Of a stretch of 64,000 nucleotides of DNA, positions 22,171-32,087 are shown piece after piece. The translations under genes were made by a program, and so were the position numbers. The notes under the pieces were generated by a model. That model had not been told where the DNA came from. It searched no databases and was given only the letters and a program-made list of their open reading frames with translations. This stretch comes from Perkinsus marinus ATCC 50983 (lineage: Eukaryota; Perkinsozoa; Perkinsida; Perkinsidae), in NCBI RefSeq assembly GCF_000006405.1, contig NW_003207677.1, forward strand, positions 253,504 to 317,503, given 5' to 3'. Position 1 is the first letter of the stretch. Each line of letters starts with the position of its first letter.

Positions 22171-23548
22171 TTTGGACGGGCCAAACTTAAAAAAACCTTG
22201 AGCAAAAGGAATGAAAACCATAATCACTAATCAAGCTTCTACCAATGTTATAAACCGACACCCAAAACCATAGCAAAAAACTTCGTAAACTGACGCACTA
22301 ACACAGAATAACAATTCTTCGACGACGATCTCATTCTAGCATAACTTAGATCATCGAGCAAGGCCTAAAAATCACAATCAAGCCGCCATCAATTGTAACG
22401 TACCGGAAGACTTACACTGTGTGAGTAACGCGTAGCTGCAAATCCTAGCTAGCATATCCATCAGCTTCGTGAATCTTAGTGGGAGATTCCTGTGCAAAAT
22501 GTCCCGTATCACACAGCCTTGGGCGATGATAGTTGATGTGAGAATTTTCCGGTGAGTTTTCCGAGACTGTTGTTCCGAGACATAGTATTTACTTGTTCCA
22601 ATTCTAGGAGGTACTTACTTAATCCTATCCAGCCATTCCAAGGTTAGAAAAATTTACAAATTCGGGAGCTGAAAAACTCTATCTTGTGTCTTGATTAAAC
22701 TCATCGTGAAGTGACCATCTCATCATGCGATTCGGCGCGTGACCCGAAGGAACAAAATACAGTGCAGCTGATTATAGTGAATCCTGGAAACAGTAAAGGG
22801 TTAGTGAAACTGATCTTGTTACAAACCGTTATAATCGTCCATTGAAATCAGTGAAGAACAGCAAATAGGTTCTCCATTCTCTCGTGCTTATCGAGTCTCA
22901 TCTATGACTCCATACACTTATTTGTTGAATTGTTCGGTGGCAGTTGGTGCGGATCAGAACCTTCTGGGAAGGAGCCAGCAATATCACTTGGGCATTGAAA
23001 AGCACCCGGGACTTCTGGACCACCAACGTCACGCGTTGATCATTACGCCAACTTCACATGGATACAACAATCACATTTTAAGCGGTTCTCAAGTAAGTCT
23101 CTTCCACATGGCACTAACTTGAGCTCATTCCACCTATGACATACTCAAAACTCAACAACCCTGCGATTCAATGTAGATTCTAGACAGTCGATTGTAGAGC
23201 GATACTCCTTCACCAGGAAAAAAGCCTGCCTAACAGTAACGATAGGTAGATGAATAAAATTATCTCACTTTGTAATCGGTATAAAAGTAGACAGCAAGAA
23301 CAACGTGATGCAGCCTTAATCACCAGAATGAAGAAGATAAAGCTATAAATTGTGATTAGATAAACTTAGGTAACCTGAGGGTAGTAGTTGCTATAAGGAT
23401 GTTAAGGTAAGGAAAATTCGATTGCATAAGATGCACTCTACTGAACAAATTGAACAAGAATCCGGATAGACTATATCTGCTACCCACAAATTCTACCATA
23501 CAACAGTAATTGCTTGGTTATATGACCCAAGCACAAGAAACTAATGAA
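22171..23548. other. Intergenic region between genes 4 and 5
   Basis: About 1.4 kb, AT-rich, holding the upstream region of gene 4 and the 3' flank of gene 5. No repeat, RNA gene or conserved frame is recognised. Confidence 0.6.
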
Positions 23549-25186
23549 TTACACAGCCTCATCCACCTTTTGCAGGCTGGATGAAGGAGAACCTTCAGTA
23601 GAGACTTTCATGTCGGTGTTATCACTGGAGGCTTCGACAGGCTGCTGATCCTTGTCGTCGCTGTCCATGGGCTTTTGACGGGTTCTGCGCTTCTCCAACC
23701 ACTGGCAGTTTATTATATGACCCTCATCAAAGTAAGCCTGGATCACTTCGAATGATCGGCCCTTAGTCTCCGGGATGAACAACAGGACGAAGACAACCAA
23801 GACAAAACACATGAAGGCAAAACTCCAGAAGACTCCTTGATAGGTAATCGCCTCCCTGTAGTCATCCAAGAACATGGTGACGATCCAAGAAAAGAACCAA
23901 TTCGTAGCGCTCGCGATAGAACTTGCAAGACCTCTCACCTCATTGGGGAAAATTTCGGACATGATCAACCACGGAATGGCACCAACACCAATAGAGAAGG
24001 ATGCGATATACAAGAAGGCAGCGAACAGAGCCAACCACGCAATATCATTATCATCGATATCTTGCTCGAAGAAGAAGACACCCAATAAAATAGCAGCTAT
24101 ACACATACCAACTGCTCCCAATACGAGCAGGAATCTTCTACCAGCCATATCCATAACAATACAAGCAATGAACGTGACAATGACTTGCACTGCCATGACG
24201 GCAAGAGCCATGGACTCCTTATTATCCAACCCTGCAGCCTGGAAGATAGTAGTTTGATAGAAAATAACAGCGTTAATACCAGATAGCTGCTGTAACACTT
24301 GCAGAATAACTCCGATAAATAGCTGCATCTTAGCACGACCCAACGCGTGATAAGACCAAATGGCGGTATCCTTCCAGGTACCCTTAACGTTCTTGGCATT
24401 CTGCTCAGCCTCGGCCTCGTAAGCCTTAACCTCTTCCATAATCTCGGGATCCTCCTCAACTGTTTTAGAACCACGGAGTCTTAACAAAACCCTCGTGGCA
24501 GCATCGGCATGGTTATGCTCAGCCAACCAACGAGGGGATTCAGGGACAAAGAATACACAAATACCAAGGAGGGCACTGGGTATCAGATAGATCCAACTCA
24601 CATCACGCCACTGACAGAACGTACTCGAGTTAGCGTTTGGATCAGTAGAGCCTGCATCCGTTCTGAACCCCATACCAAGGGCGTAGGCGATAAGAATACC
24701 GATAGTAATAGACAACTGGTTACAGGCACCCAAGGCACCACGAATCTTAGTCGGGGATACCTCGCCAATATACGTGGGAGTTACAACAGACTCCACACCA
24801 ACAACGAAACCAACGAGCACACGCTCGAACAACAGCTGCCAAGAAGTATGAGCTAATGATTGCCATACGTAACAGAGTAAGAAACAGGGGGAGCACCCGA
24901 ACAGAACCCACTTCCTGCCAAACTTCTCAATGAGAGGACCACCCAACAGTATAGCACCTCCCATGGCACCGAGGTTGACTAATGAACCGAATAGAGAACC
25001 TTCAGTAGTGTTACCGAATACCCAAAGGTGATCATCGGGGCCAACTTGAATAGGTGTACCATCACTCATCGTGACTCCATTTTGCATAGTATCAATCGTT
25101 TGACCAGTGAAGCCAGAAGTCAAACCGAACATCAATGGTCCAAAAAGGGACGCGCCCACGGAGATGATAGCACAAACATACTTCAT
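23549..25186 (-). CDS. MFS sugar porter gene 5
   Basis: A 545-residue sugar porter, the longest of the set because of a polar C-terminal tail rich in serine and aspartate (DSDDKDQQPVEASS). All family motifs are present: EKFGRKW, GACNQLSITIG, PESPRWL, QQLSGIN, AGRR, GAIPW, PETKG. The start is the MKYVCAIISVGA methionine. It is preceded by a long pyrimidine-rich stretch on the coding strand. Nearest relative is gene 4; the tail is where they differ most and may serve in regulation or sorting (inference). Confidence 0.95.
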   Translation of the reverse strand: MKYVCAIISVGASLFGPLMFGLTSGFTGQTIDTMQNGVTMSDGTPIQVGPDDHLWVFGNTTEGSLFGSLVNLGAMGGAILLGGPLIEKFGRKWVLFGCSPCFLLCYVWQSLAHTSWQLLFERVLVGFVVGVESVVTPTYIGEVSPTKIRGALGACNQLSITIGILIAYALGMGFRTDAGSTDPNANSSTFCQWRDVSWIYLIPSALLGICVFFVPESPRWLAEHNHADAATRVLLRLRGSKTVEEDPEIMEEVKAYEAEAEQNAKNVKGTWKDTAIWSYHALGRAKMQLFIGVILQVLQQLSGINAVIFYQTTIFQAAGLDNKESMALAVMAVQVIVTFIACIVMDMAGRRFLLVLGAVGMCIAAILLGVFFFEQDIDDNDIAWLALFAAFLYIASFSIGVGAIPWLIMSEIFPNEVRGLASSIASATNWFFSWIVTMFLDDYREAITYQGVFWSFAFMCFVLVVFVLLFIPETKGRSFEVIQAYFDEGHIINCQWLEKRRTRQKPMDSDDKDQQPVEASSDNTDMKVSTEGSPSSSLQKVDEAV

Positions 25187-26516
25187 AGCGAACGGAAGAA
25201 AATTGAAAAAAAACTGAGCACGAGAAGATACGTATTGCCCTATGAATATCAGCGATACACCAACAGACCAACTCCTATCAGCGAAAGAAGCCAGTAGCTA
25301 AAACCACTCGTGAAAACCGACGAACCAACACACTACACGAAACCCACCCAGAGCCCGAGGAACGATATTTCACACTAATGAAACCTGTACATCCTAGTCA
25401 ATGGAATTCACCATAACTAACTAAGATTGCAGATAATGCGGAGCAAGTGGCACAAACTTTGGAATATTAGCTGGTAGATACGTTACTCTCTATGATACGG
25501 ACTTCTTCAGCTCGAAGAATCTTAGGGGAAGGATTCTTGTGTCGAATGTCTCCTATCACTCAGCTCCAACTGATACAAGTCAACTCGACTTTATTCAATG
25601 AGGTTTCCTGTCTCGTAAGTCTACCAGGATTTTTTCAGTGCTATATGTTATGCATCAACTATCTTCATAAGCTCCGTCTGACAAGGAAGGTGCAATCGGA
25701 TTATATAAGGTAGGTCATATCAACCTCTGATCTTTAGGATCGGTTTGAAGTCCTTTCCGCGAGGTCATTTCAGGGTATGTCCAAGATGACTTCGGCATTT
25801 TGTGGAAGCAAAGATCGGCACTTTGTGGAGGCAAATATCGACATTGATACTGTTACAGGAGGTAAGTGCCGATTGGGCAATACTTGGAACTCAATAACAA
25901 CTCTTCTGTTCAATATGTATTTTGGACTAGAATGATGTTCGTTTACCTGGAATATACTCCACTCAATCGTAACGATGCGTTGATAAATAAAGATCATTCC
26001 TGTATGTAATCCTTGTAAGCTAACAGCGAAAACTAGAAGCAGCCGATCAAATTCCGATACTCGAAACAACGGAGATAACAAAGATACAAACTATGATTGA
26101 ATAAACTTCGGTACGTAATAAGAATGAATGAATGGATATGTTGCCACCTGAATAGTAAGTTCAAGCCTTCGATGAATCGTGACTCTTCTCAAGGTCTTCT
26201 ACGACGCCCAGACGAAAGGTCACGAGGAAGCTTCGATATGGAGATCAACCCTTACCTAGCTCGTGGCTGGTGGGCGCTCCAGCAAGACGTCGGATTCCCT
26301 GGCTCTACAAGGGAATACATCACAATGTAATGTATTTCTTTGTAGAGCCTGTGATGCTCACAGTGTCCCCGGGATGAAAAACTTCTTATAGACTACCTGC
26401 ATCGATAACTATGACCTTCGCATAGAGCAAAGTACGCCGTACGACCGACGCCTAAAGCTTCGCTCCTTCTAGAGGTAGCAACACCAGATTCACCGATACC
26501 AACCGACCTTGTATGA
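25187..26516. other. Intergenic region between gene 5 and the zinc-finger gene
   Basis: No firm gene is recognised in this 1.3-kb stretch. It contains an imperfect stem-loop at 26301-26349. Several short open frames exist but lack support. Confidence 0.5.
26301..26349. repeat. Imperfect inverted repeat / stem-loop
   Basis: GGCTCTACAA pairs with TTGTAGAGCC, and inside it AATACAT pairs with ATGTATT. It could be a small foldback repeat or a transcript 3' structure beyond the zinc-finger gene, whose 3' end lies nearby. Confidence 0.5.
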
Positions 26517-27563
26517 TTACTGATCTCGAGATGCCTCTTCAGCGAGGTTATGATCAGGGTGGCTGAAAATGGAAAGAATCGGCGACCTCATCGCCTTTGC
26601 CAAGGTCTTAGGATCGGAGCTGAGCTCTACTATCGCCCATGACAAGAGCTGTCGGCGAAACTGGGCAACTTGAGATGGTATAGGTTTGCATGCGTAGAAG
26701 TCTGTAATGCGAAGTGTTTGACCGATCCCAATAGTGGGAGACCGCTTCCACTTCTCAGGCGGACTTACGTTTGATGTAGTAGACCAGGTGTTCGAGCGAC
26801 GCCGTTTGGTAGACGCGCTAGGCAATTCTTGAAGTAGGCCACGTTGGGTAGTGTATAGTTTTTCTGGCTCCAGAGCAAACTTAGCAGCCGAACCATGTGT
26901 TAATTCTTCATCGTCAATAGGGGTTGCCCGAAAGGCGCCAAGAGGAGTTCTTCCAATAAACTTAGTGGATACCACTGGGCTTTCATGTGCGGGCTCATGT
27001 TCTGGCGTGGCGCTTCTATTTTGAGGAACCTGTAAAACAGCTCAATCTAGGCACATTTGTTTCGCGATCCGCGACTATTCTCACTACATAAGTGTCGACG
27101 TGCATTTTGCTCTTTTGGTTTGTACTTCTGTCGCCGGGACGCTTTTGCCGCGAACGCCGCCTGTCCACTCTGAGTTTCTTTAAGAACTGTGCTACATATT
27201 CGTGACCCATCGTCATCTGTACCACTCCCCGGTGAGTGACAACGAAGTGCTCCCGGAACCGCTCGGGATTGCGCTGAAGATGGAAGGTATTACAGTTATC
27301 CATGCGGCACTTGTATACTTGTCTGGTAACTAAGGCAACCTTTTAGCAGACAAGACGATGTGCCCTATCATACCCGTATTTCCCTGAGTGGCTTGCATCT
27401 GACGCATCTCCGTGTCGAAATATGGCGTGGCGTCGAATTCGCGGGGGTCTTGACGTCCTACCATTACAAAGTGTGAACTGAAGGGAATTAAACCGAGAAC
27501 GGTTCTCACAGAACCATGAAACCTGAAAAATACTATAATATTGTGGCATAATACTTTTAACAA
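26517..27563 (-). CDS. Putative C2H2-type zinc-finger protein (2-3 exons)
   Basis: Three frames on the minus strand join if short introns are removed. The first (from at latest 27464) ends near HIVLSAK; a 17-nt (27323-27339) or 29-nt (27323-27351) intron leads into QVYKCRMDNCNTFHLQ, where C-x4-C followed by H-x4-H resembles a C2H2 finger. A 25-nt intron (27030-27054) then joins DRETN to VPQNRSATPEHEP and a basic, serine-rich C-terminal half ending EEASRDQ. The basic stretch KKLRVDRRRSRQKRP suggests nucleic-acid binding or nuclear import. No closer family is recognised. The palindrome cluster lies directly upstream. Start uncertain. Confidence 0.6.
27030..27054 (-). other. Ultra-short intron, 25 nt
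   Basis: GTGCCTAG...TTTTACAG on the minus strand. Removing it turns a frame that would stop within a few codons into a continuous one (DRETN joined to VPQNRS). Confidence 0.6.
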
Positions 27564-27601
27564 GTTTCTACTAATTACTATAACATCAGTGCAATAGAAA
27601 G

Positions 27602-27975
27602 ACTTGATAGTATCAAGTTGATACCATATGAGAATCTCATAATGAGATGATTTAATGTCATTGAATCATTAAATTAATGATAATCATCAATACTGATCAC
27701 TGGTGATCAGTGATCAGTGATCACTCGCTGAGATATCTAGCAATGCCAGACTGGTATAATGGTTCATTACGCCAGATACATTACCAGGAGACTCCTGGTA
27801 GGTACCTTACTCCTGGCAGGAGTAAATTACACGAAATGCAATGATTTTACGATGTAATTGCTTTCGCAATCGTCCCGATACTATGCCGCAAAGTTTGCGG
27901 TCTACGATACTCTCCACCAAAAATCAATTGGAGGAAGACCGAGACATCGAGATGAAAGCGCGCGCGAAGCGCGCG
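27602..27975. repeat. Cluster of perfect short palindromes with single-base centres
   Basis: Within 375 bp lie at least eight perfect odd-length inverted repeats: ACTTGATA-G-TATCAAGT (27602), ATCTCAT-A-ATGAGAT (27634), ATGAT-A-ATCAT (27677), AGTGATCA-G-TGATCACT (27709), CCAG-A-CTGG (27746), TACCAGGAG-A-CTCCTGGTA (27782), TTACTCCTG-G-CAGGAGTAA (27807) and CCGCAAA-G-TTTGCGG (27886). The unpaired centre is always A or G on the plus strand. Other stems (ATTGC/GCAAT at 27857, a GC-repeat hairpin near 27958) fill the gaps. The cluster lies upstream of the zinc-finger gene. Confidence 0.85.
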
Positions 27976-28017
27976 TTAGACCACAGGGAACCTTTCCTTG
28001 GTTTCCTCATTCTTTCC

Positions 28018-28611
28018 TCATTTTTTCCTCTCTTTCCTCGGCTGAAAAGTTTGCCGTGATCCTTTCCGCGTTTCAGCCACCCTTGTTATGATATCTCTTT
28101 GCCGTTTGGGAGGCGGGAATACACCCAAATGGAATACACCGATACGGTAGAAGTTGGCGGATCTCTCATTGCGCGGTATTGACCACTTATGCATGCCGCA
28201 GATAGTACAGCGGACACGCATTTCGTGTCACGCAAGCTACCTTCATCCAGCTTGAAGGGTCCAATAGCGCCTACGCGCCTACGAGAATCTACCTCGCACT
28301 GGTGAGCAGAATCTCTCGCGAGAAGCTCGGTCACCTTGGCGGTGAGCGGATCTAGCTTTCCCGATTGAAAGACCATCGAGCTCCAAGCTCGGAGTTTGCC
28401 AACCCTGGCAGGTTTACCCTGCAGTGCTGCGCCGAGTGGGCTTTTGGGCCAGAAGCCAGAAGTCCAGCCTAAAGTTTTGGCGGTGACTTTGGCCTTGGGA
28501 CTGGCATAGGAGTCGGCCTGGCAACTGGATAGATAGCCCTGGCATTCGGGTTGATATTAGACTGAAGTGTATCCTTCTGTATCTAAGAAGCGTCGCGCAG
28601 CATAATTGCAT
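28018..28611 (-). pseudogene. Possible gene or gene remnant, unknown
   Basis: Overlapping minus-strand frames include a plausible stretch MRVRCTICGMHKWSIP with a CxxC pair, and another, AIGPFKLDEGSLRDTK, but no single exon model joins them convincingly. It may be a decayed gene or a multi-exon gene with unrecognised introns. No family recognised. Confidence 0.25.
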
Positions 28612-29498
28612 ACGCTTTTTTTACTTCCTGCCATCCGAAACATCCGTTGTAACCGAGCATCCCAGCCTTCCACCACACTGCTAGAATATTGGAAAAACTA
28701 TGTCTCATTCCTCGATCGCATTAATTACTGTCACCATGACACGTCAGTTGCTCAACGATAAGTTCACAGGACACACTGATACAGTAATATCTCAGCAAAC
28801 TGACTAACGCAACCATTTTGGAGTATAACCAGTACTAGAAATTTCCCAACACAGCAAGGGGAGACGAGATCTCTTACTCACTGCAAATTGCTCTACACAT
28901 ATGACAACATCGCGACTGGACAAAGTGAAGCTACCTTCTGCCATCCTCCTCAGTCTTGTAATACGTATTCAACGCATTGAACGAGGATGAGGAGGCGGTA
29001 CTTGACAAAGCGAGATGATTTGAACGCGAGATAGAACACTTCAGATGATAAAGTAAGTACAATAATAATACGTCATAGGAGAGCATCTGAACATCGAGCT
29101 CATTTGATATGCGCAAGCGACGCTGGCTGTTGTAGAAACACCAAGTATCGCTCACATTCGACGAGACCACGCATCAGTTACGGAAATCATTTACAGTACT
29201 GGCGGGCAATGCTCGGAGTAGTAACGTGAGATCGTACTACCAAGAAAATAAAGTTAAGTGTAATAAGGAACAACGGCTACGCCCGGAATGGAGTAGTCGG
29301 TCATTTTATAGTTACAACGGAGTCCTCGAGTCCACAATACAAACAGCATCGAAGATCTATGCGAGTCTATGCTAGTTTACGACGAACTACTCGTAACACC
29401 ATTAGGAGGCGTAAAAGTCATCCCAACACAGCTTCCGAACATCACACCCGATGACATATCGGACGGTACATTCGAAAAGCTGTTTTTCGTCGGGAAGC
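28612..29498. other. Intergenic region
   Basis: Nothing recognised; a 79-codon minus-strand frame at 28931-29170 has no support. It includes the 3' flank of gene 6. Confidence 0.5.
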
Positions 29499-31043
29499 TT
29501 AGACATCTACAGTAGTGGTAGGACTATGAGGAGTCTCTACTGCAGAGACCACCTTAGCTTTATCAGCATGCTTACGATGATACTTCTTGTCGAACTCAGC
29601 TTCAATCTGCTCGAAGGATTTACCCTTAGTCTCAGGTATGAAGAATAAGACGAAGAAGATCATCACTAAGCAGATGAATCCGAAACTCCAGAACACACCC
29701 TGATAGGTGATAGCCTTTCGGTAAGCATCCAAGCACATGGTGACAATGAACGAGAAAAGCCAGTTAACGGCAGTGGCGATGGCGGCAGCGTTACCTCTGA
29801 CGTCGTTGGGGAAGATCTCGGACATAATGAGCCACGGGATAGCACCAACACCGATGGAGAAGAAGGCGATATAACAGTAGGCAGAAGCCAGAGCCAACCA
29901 GCCAACGTTAGTCAAGCCGGTGACATCCTGTAGATAGAAGAAAAGACCCAACATCCACGCGGATATGCACATACCAGTAGCACCCACAACCAGCAGGACC
30001 CTCCTGCCAGCGAAGTCCATGATGCAGCAGGCGATGAAGGTTACAACGACCTGGACTACCATGGTAATGAGAGCCATGGTTTCTTTGTTAGAGATACCCG
30101 CTGCCTGGAAGATAGTAGTCTGATAGAAGATGACCGCATTGATACCCGACAACTGCTGACAGATCTGCAGCACGACACCGATGACGACCTGGATCCAGTA
30201 TTTGCGAAGACCAGATATGGCTTCGTTGAAACGCTGCTTCTGCGTCATACCAGCCTTAGCCTTCTGAGCCTCAGCGGTAACTTCGTAAGCTTTGAGCTCC
30301 ACAGCTACGTCCGCATCGTTCTCATCGGTACCATGTAGTCTCAACAATACCTTTTTCGCGGCATCCAATCCACGATGCTCCGCGAGCCAACGAGGAGATT
30401 CGGGGACGAAGAATACAAGGACACCAAGGAGACCGGATGGGATGAGGTAGATCCAGCTCACAGCACGCCAGTTGCAGAAAGTCTGACCGTCGGCATTGGG
30501 ATCCACGGACCCAGCCTGAGTCCGGAAGGCCATACCCAAAGCGTAGGCAATGAGAATGCCAATAGTAACAGCCAACTGATTGGCAGCACCGAGCATACCA
30601 CGAATCTTAGTGGGAGAAGCCTCACCAATGTAGGTGGGGGCAGCCACGGACTCGACGCCAACAACAATACCGACAAGAACACGCTCGAAGAGCAACTGCC
30701 ACGAAGTGTGGGCCAAAGCCTGCCACAAGTAGCAGAGCACGAAGCAGGGGGAAATACCAACAAGGCACCACTTCCTTCCAAACCTATCAATGAGGGGACC
30801 ACCAATGAAGGCACCAAACATGGCACCGATGTTCACAAGAGATCCGAACAAGGAAGACTCGCTCGAGCTGTCGAAGACCCACAAATGGTCAGAACCACCA
30901 ATCTGGATAGCAGTACCATCGTCGGTAGTGACACTATTTCCCATAGTGTCGATAGTCTGACCAGTGAAACCAGATGTGAGACCAAACATAAGTGGACCCA
31001 GGAGGACCGCACCAACAGAAAGTATAGCACAAACGTACTTCAT
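29499..31043 (-). CDS. MFS sugar porter gene 6
   Basis: A 514-residue sugar porter of the third subfamily, starting at MKYVCAILSVGA (31041-31043). The frame runs 18 codons further upstream, but TCAG followed by a pyrimidine-rich leader lies in between, which fits an acceptor site. Motifs: DRFGRKW, GAANQLAVTIG, PESPRWL, QQLSGIN, AGRR, GAIPW, PETKGKSFEQI. The subfamily is marked by IGAMFGAFIGG in helix 2 and IGEASPTKIRGM after helix 4. Closest to genes 7 and 8. A long palindrome lies about 65 bp upstream of the ATG. Confidence 0.95.
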   Translation of the reverse strand: MKYVCAILSVGAVLLGPLMFGLTSGFTGQTIDTMGNSVTTDDGTAIQIGGSDHLWVFDSSSESSLFGSLVNIGAMFGAFIGGPLIDRFGRKWCLVGISPCFVLCYLWQALAHTSWQLLFERVLVGIVVGVESVAAPTYIGEASPTKIRGMLGAANQLAVTIGILIAYALGMAFRTQAGSVDPNADGQTFCNWRAVSWIYLIPSGLLGVLVFFVPESPRWLAEHRGLDAAKKVLLRLHGTDENDADVAVELKAYEVTAEAQKAKAGMTQKQRFNEAISGLRKYWIQVVIGVVLQICQQLSGINAVIFYQTTIFQAAGISNKETMALITMVVQVVVTFIACCIMDFAGRRVLLVVGATGMCISAWMLGLFFYLQDVTGLTNVGWLALASAYCYIAFFSIGVGAIPWLIMSEIFPNDVRGNAAAIATAVNWLFSFIVTMCLDAYRKAITYQGVFWSFGFICLVMIFFVLFFIPETKGKSFEQIEAEFDKKYHRKHADKAKVVSAVETPHSPTTTVDV

Positions 31044-32087
31044 AAGTAACAGAAATACAAGTAAACGGGAACTGAGGAAGGAATTGGCAGTTTTCATGCA
31101 TCCCGTCTATCATATCCATCACCACCATCATGGTGGTGATGGATATGATAGCCGGGATGGTGACACCATGTGTATTCTTTAACACCTCTCCCTACACCTG
31201 ACCCGCCCTAAGCACGATTAGTAGTGCGCGACAACACAACTCGAACGGTTTTTGTACAGCGAAAACTAGAAACTCAGGATACACCAAGACAAGTTTTGAA
31301 CCCCCGACAATGGATTCTATTGGTCTGTTAGCGACGATTTCACCGTCAACTTCTTAGAAAACGAAGTTGCCTTTTACCCTCACCCTCGATCTCCGACACC
31401 AGCAACGTGCTCCACGTGCTGAGCGGAATATAAGGAAGCGGTATACGGCTCAACAGGCTCAACTGAAGCCTGACCGAGAGAATTCGATCTACCTGACTGA
31501 AAGAGGCCTCAACTCGAGAAGTCCGACCCCGGTCCAGTAGAACCGATGAACTAATCATAGGAACGACAGATAGTAAGTATTGGATAATATACCCAAAATG
31601 CATATACACACTGAGTAGTGCGATTGTTACTAAAAGGGTGGATACCACAGGAACAATAAATTGTACAACGTAATGATATCATCTTGATGTATAGGACCAA
31701 GGATGAAGTCACCACCGGAACCAAGTGACAGTGCCGCATTCTCACGACGAATCACCCAGAGGAAAACACGTAGTCATGCACGAGCCACAACAGTTCTGGC
31801 AACCCTGCCAAATCATATAAAGTAATCACAAGAAGATAATGGAAGGTTACAGACCACTTACAATGACGACAGGTAGTAACTTCAACAAGAACGGAACACC
31901 TTGAAATCACGCATGGTCATAATAGATGTTTTTGGAGGTCCTCAACGGTAAATAACAGACAAGACATCGGCTCCCGATGAGCTTATCATCAAGAAACCAC
32001 TGAGAATATGCAGTTAGAATAATCCCGCTAGTTCGGAACGTCGTCGATTTAGGATCAACGGAGACATTTCGGTCATATCCAACGTGC
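31044..32087. other. Intergenic region between genes 6 and 7
   Basis: Upstream region of gene 6, containing the palindrome at 31107-31151 and, from 31163, the outer part of inverted repeat 1 (the 3' flank of gene 7). No gene recognised. Confidence 0.6.
31107..31151. repeat. 45-bp perfect palindrome upstream of gene 6
   Basis: CTATCATATCCATCACCACC...GGTGGTGATGGATATGATAG with ATCAT between the arms, so 22-bp arms around a single C. After one T/C mismatch pair the pairing resumes with CATCCCG/CGGGATG, lengthening the stem to about 31099-31159. Confidence 0.93.

Noticed and set aside
22186-22215. SL relic upstream of gene 4 (CTTTTGCTCAAG)
   Set aside because: Only about 10 of 12 bases match the SL end and the rest does not; likely chance.
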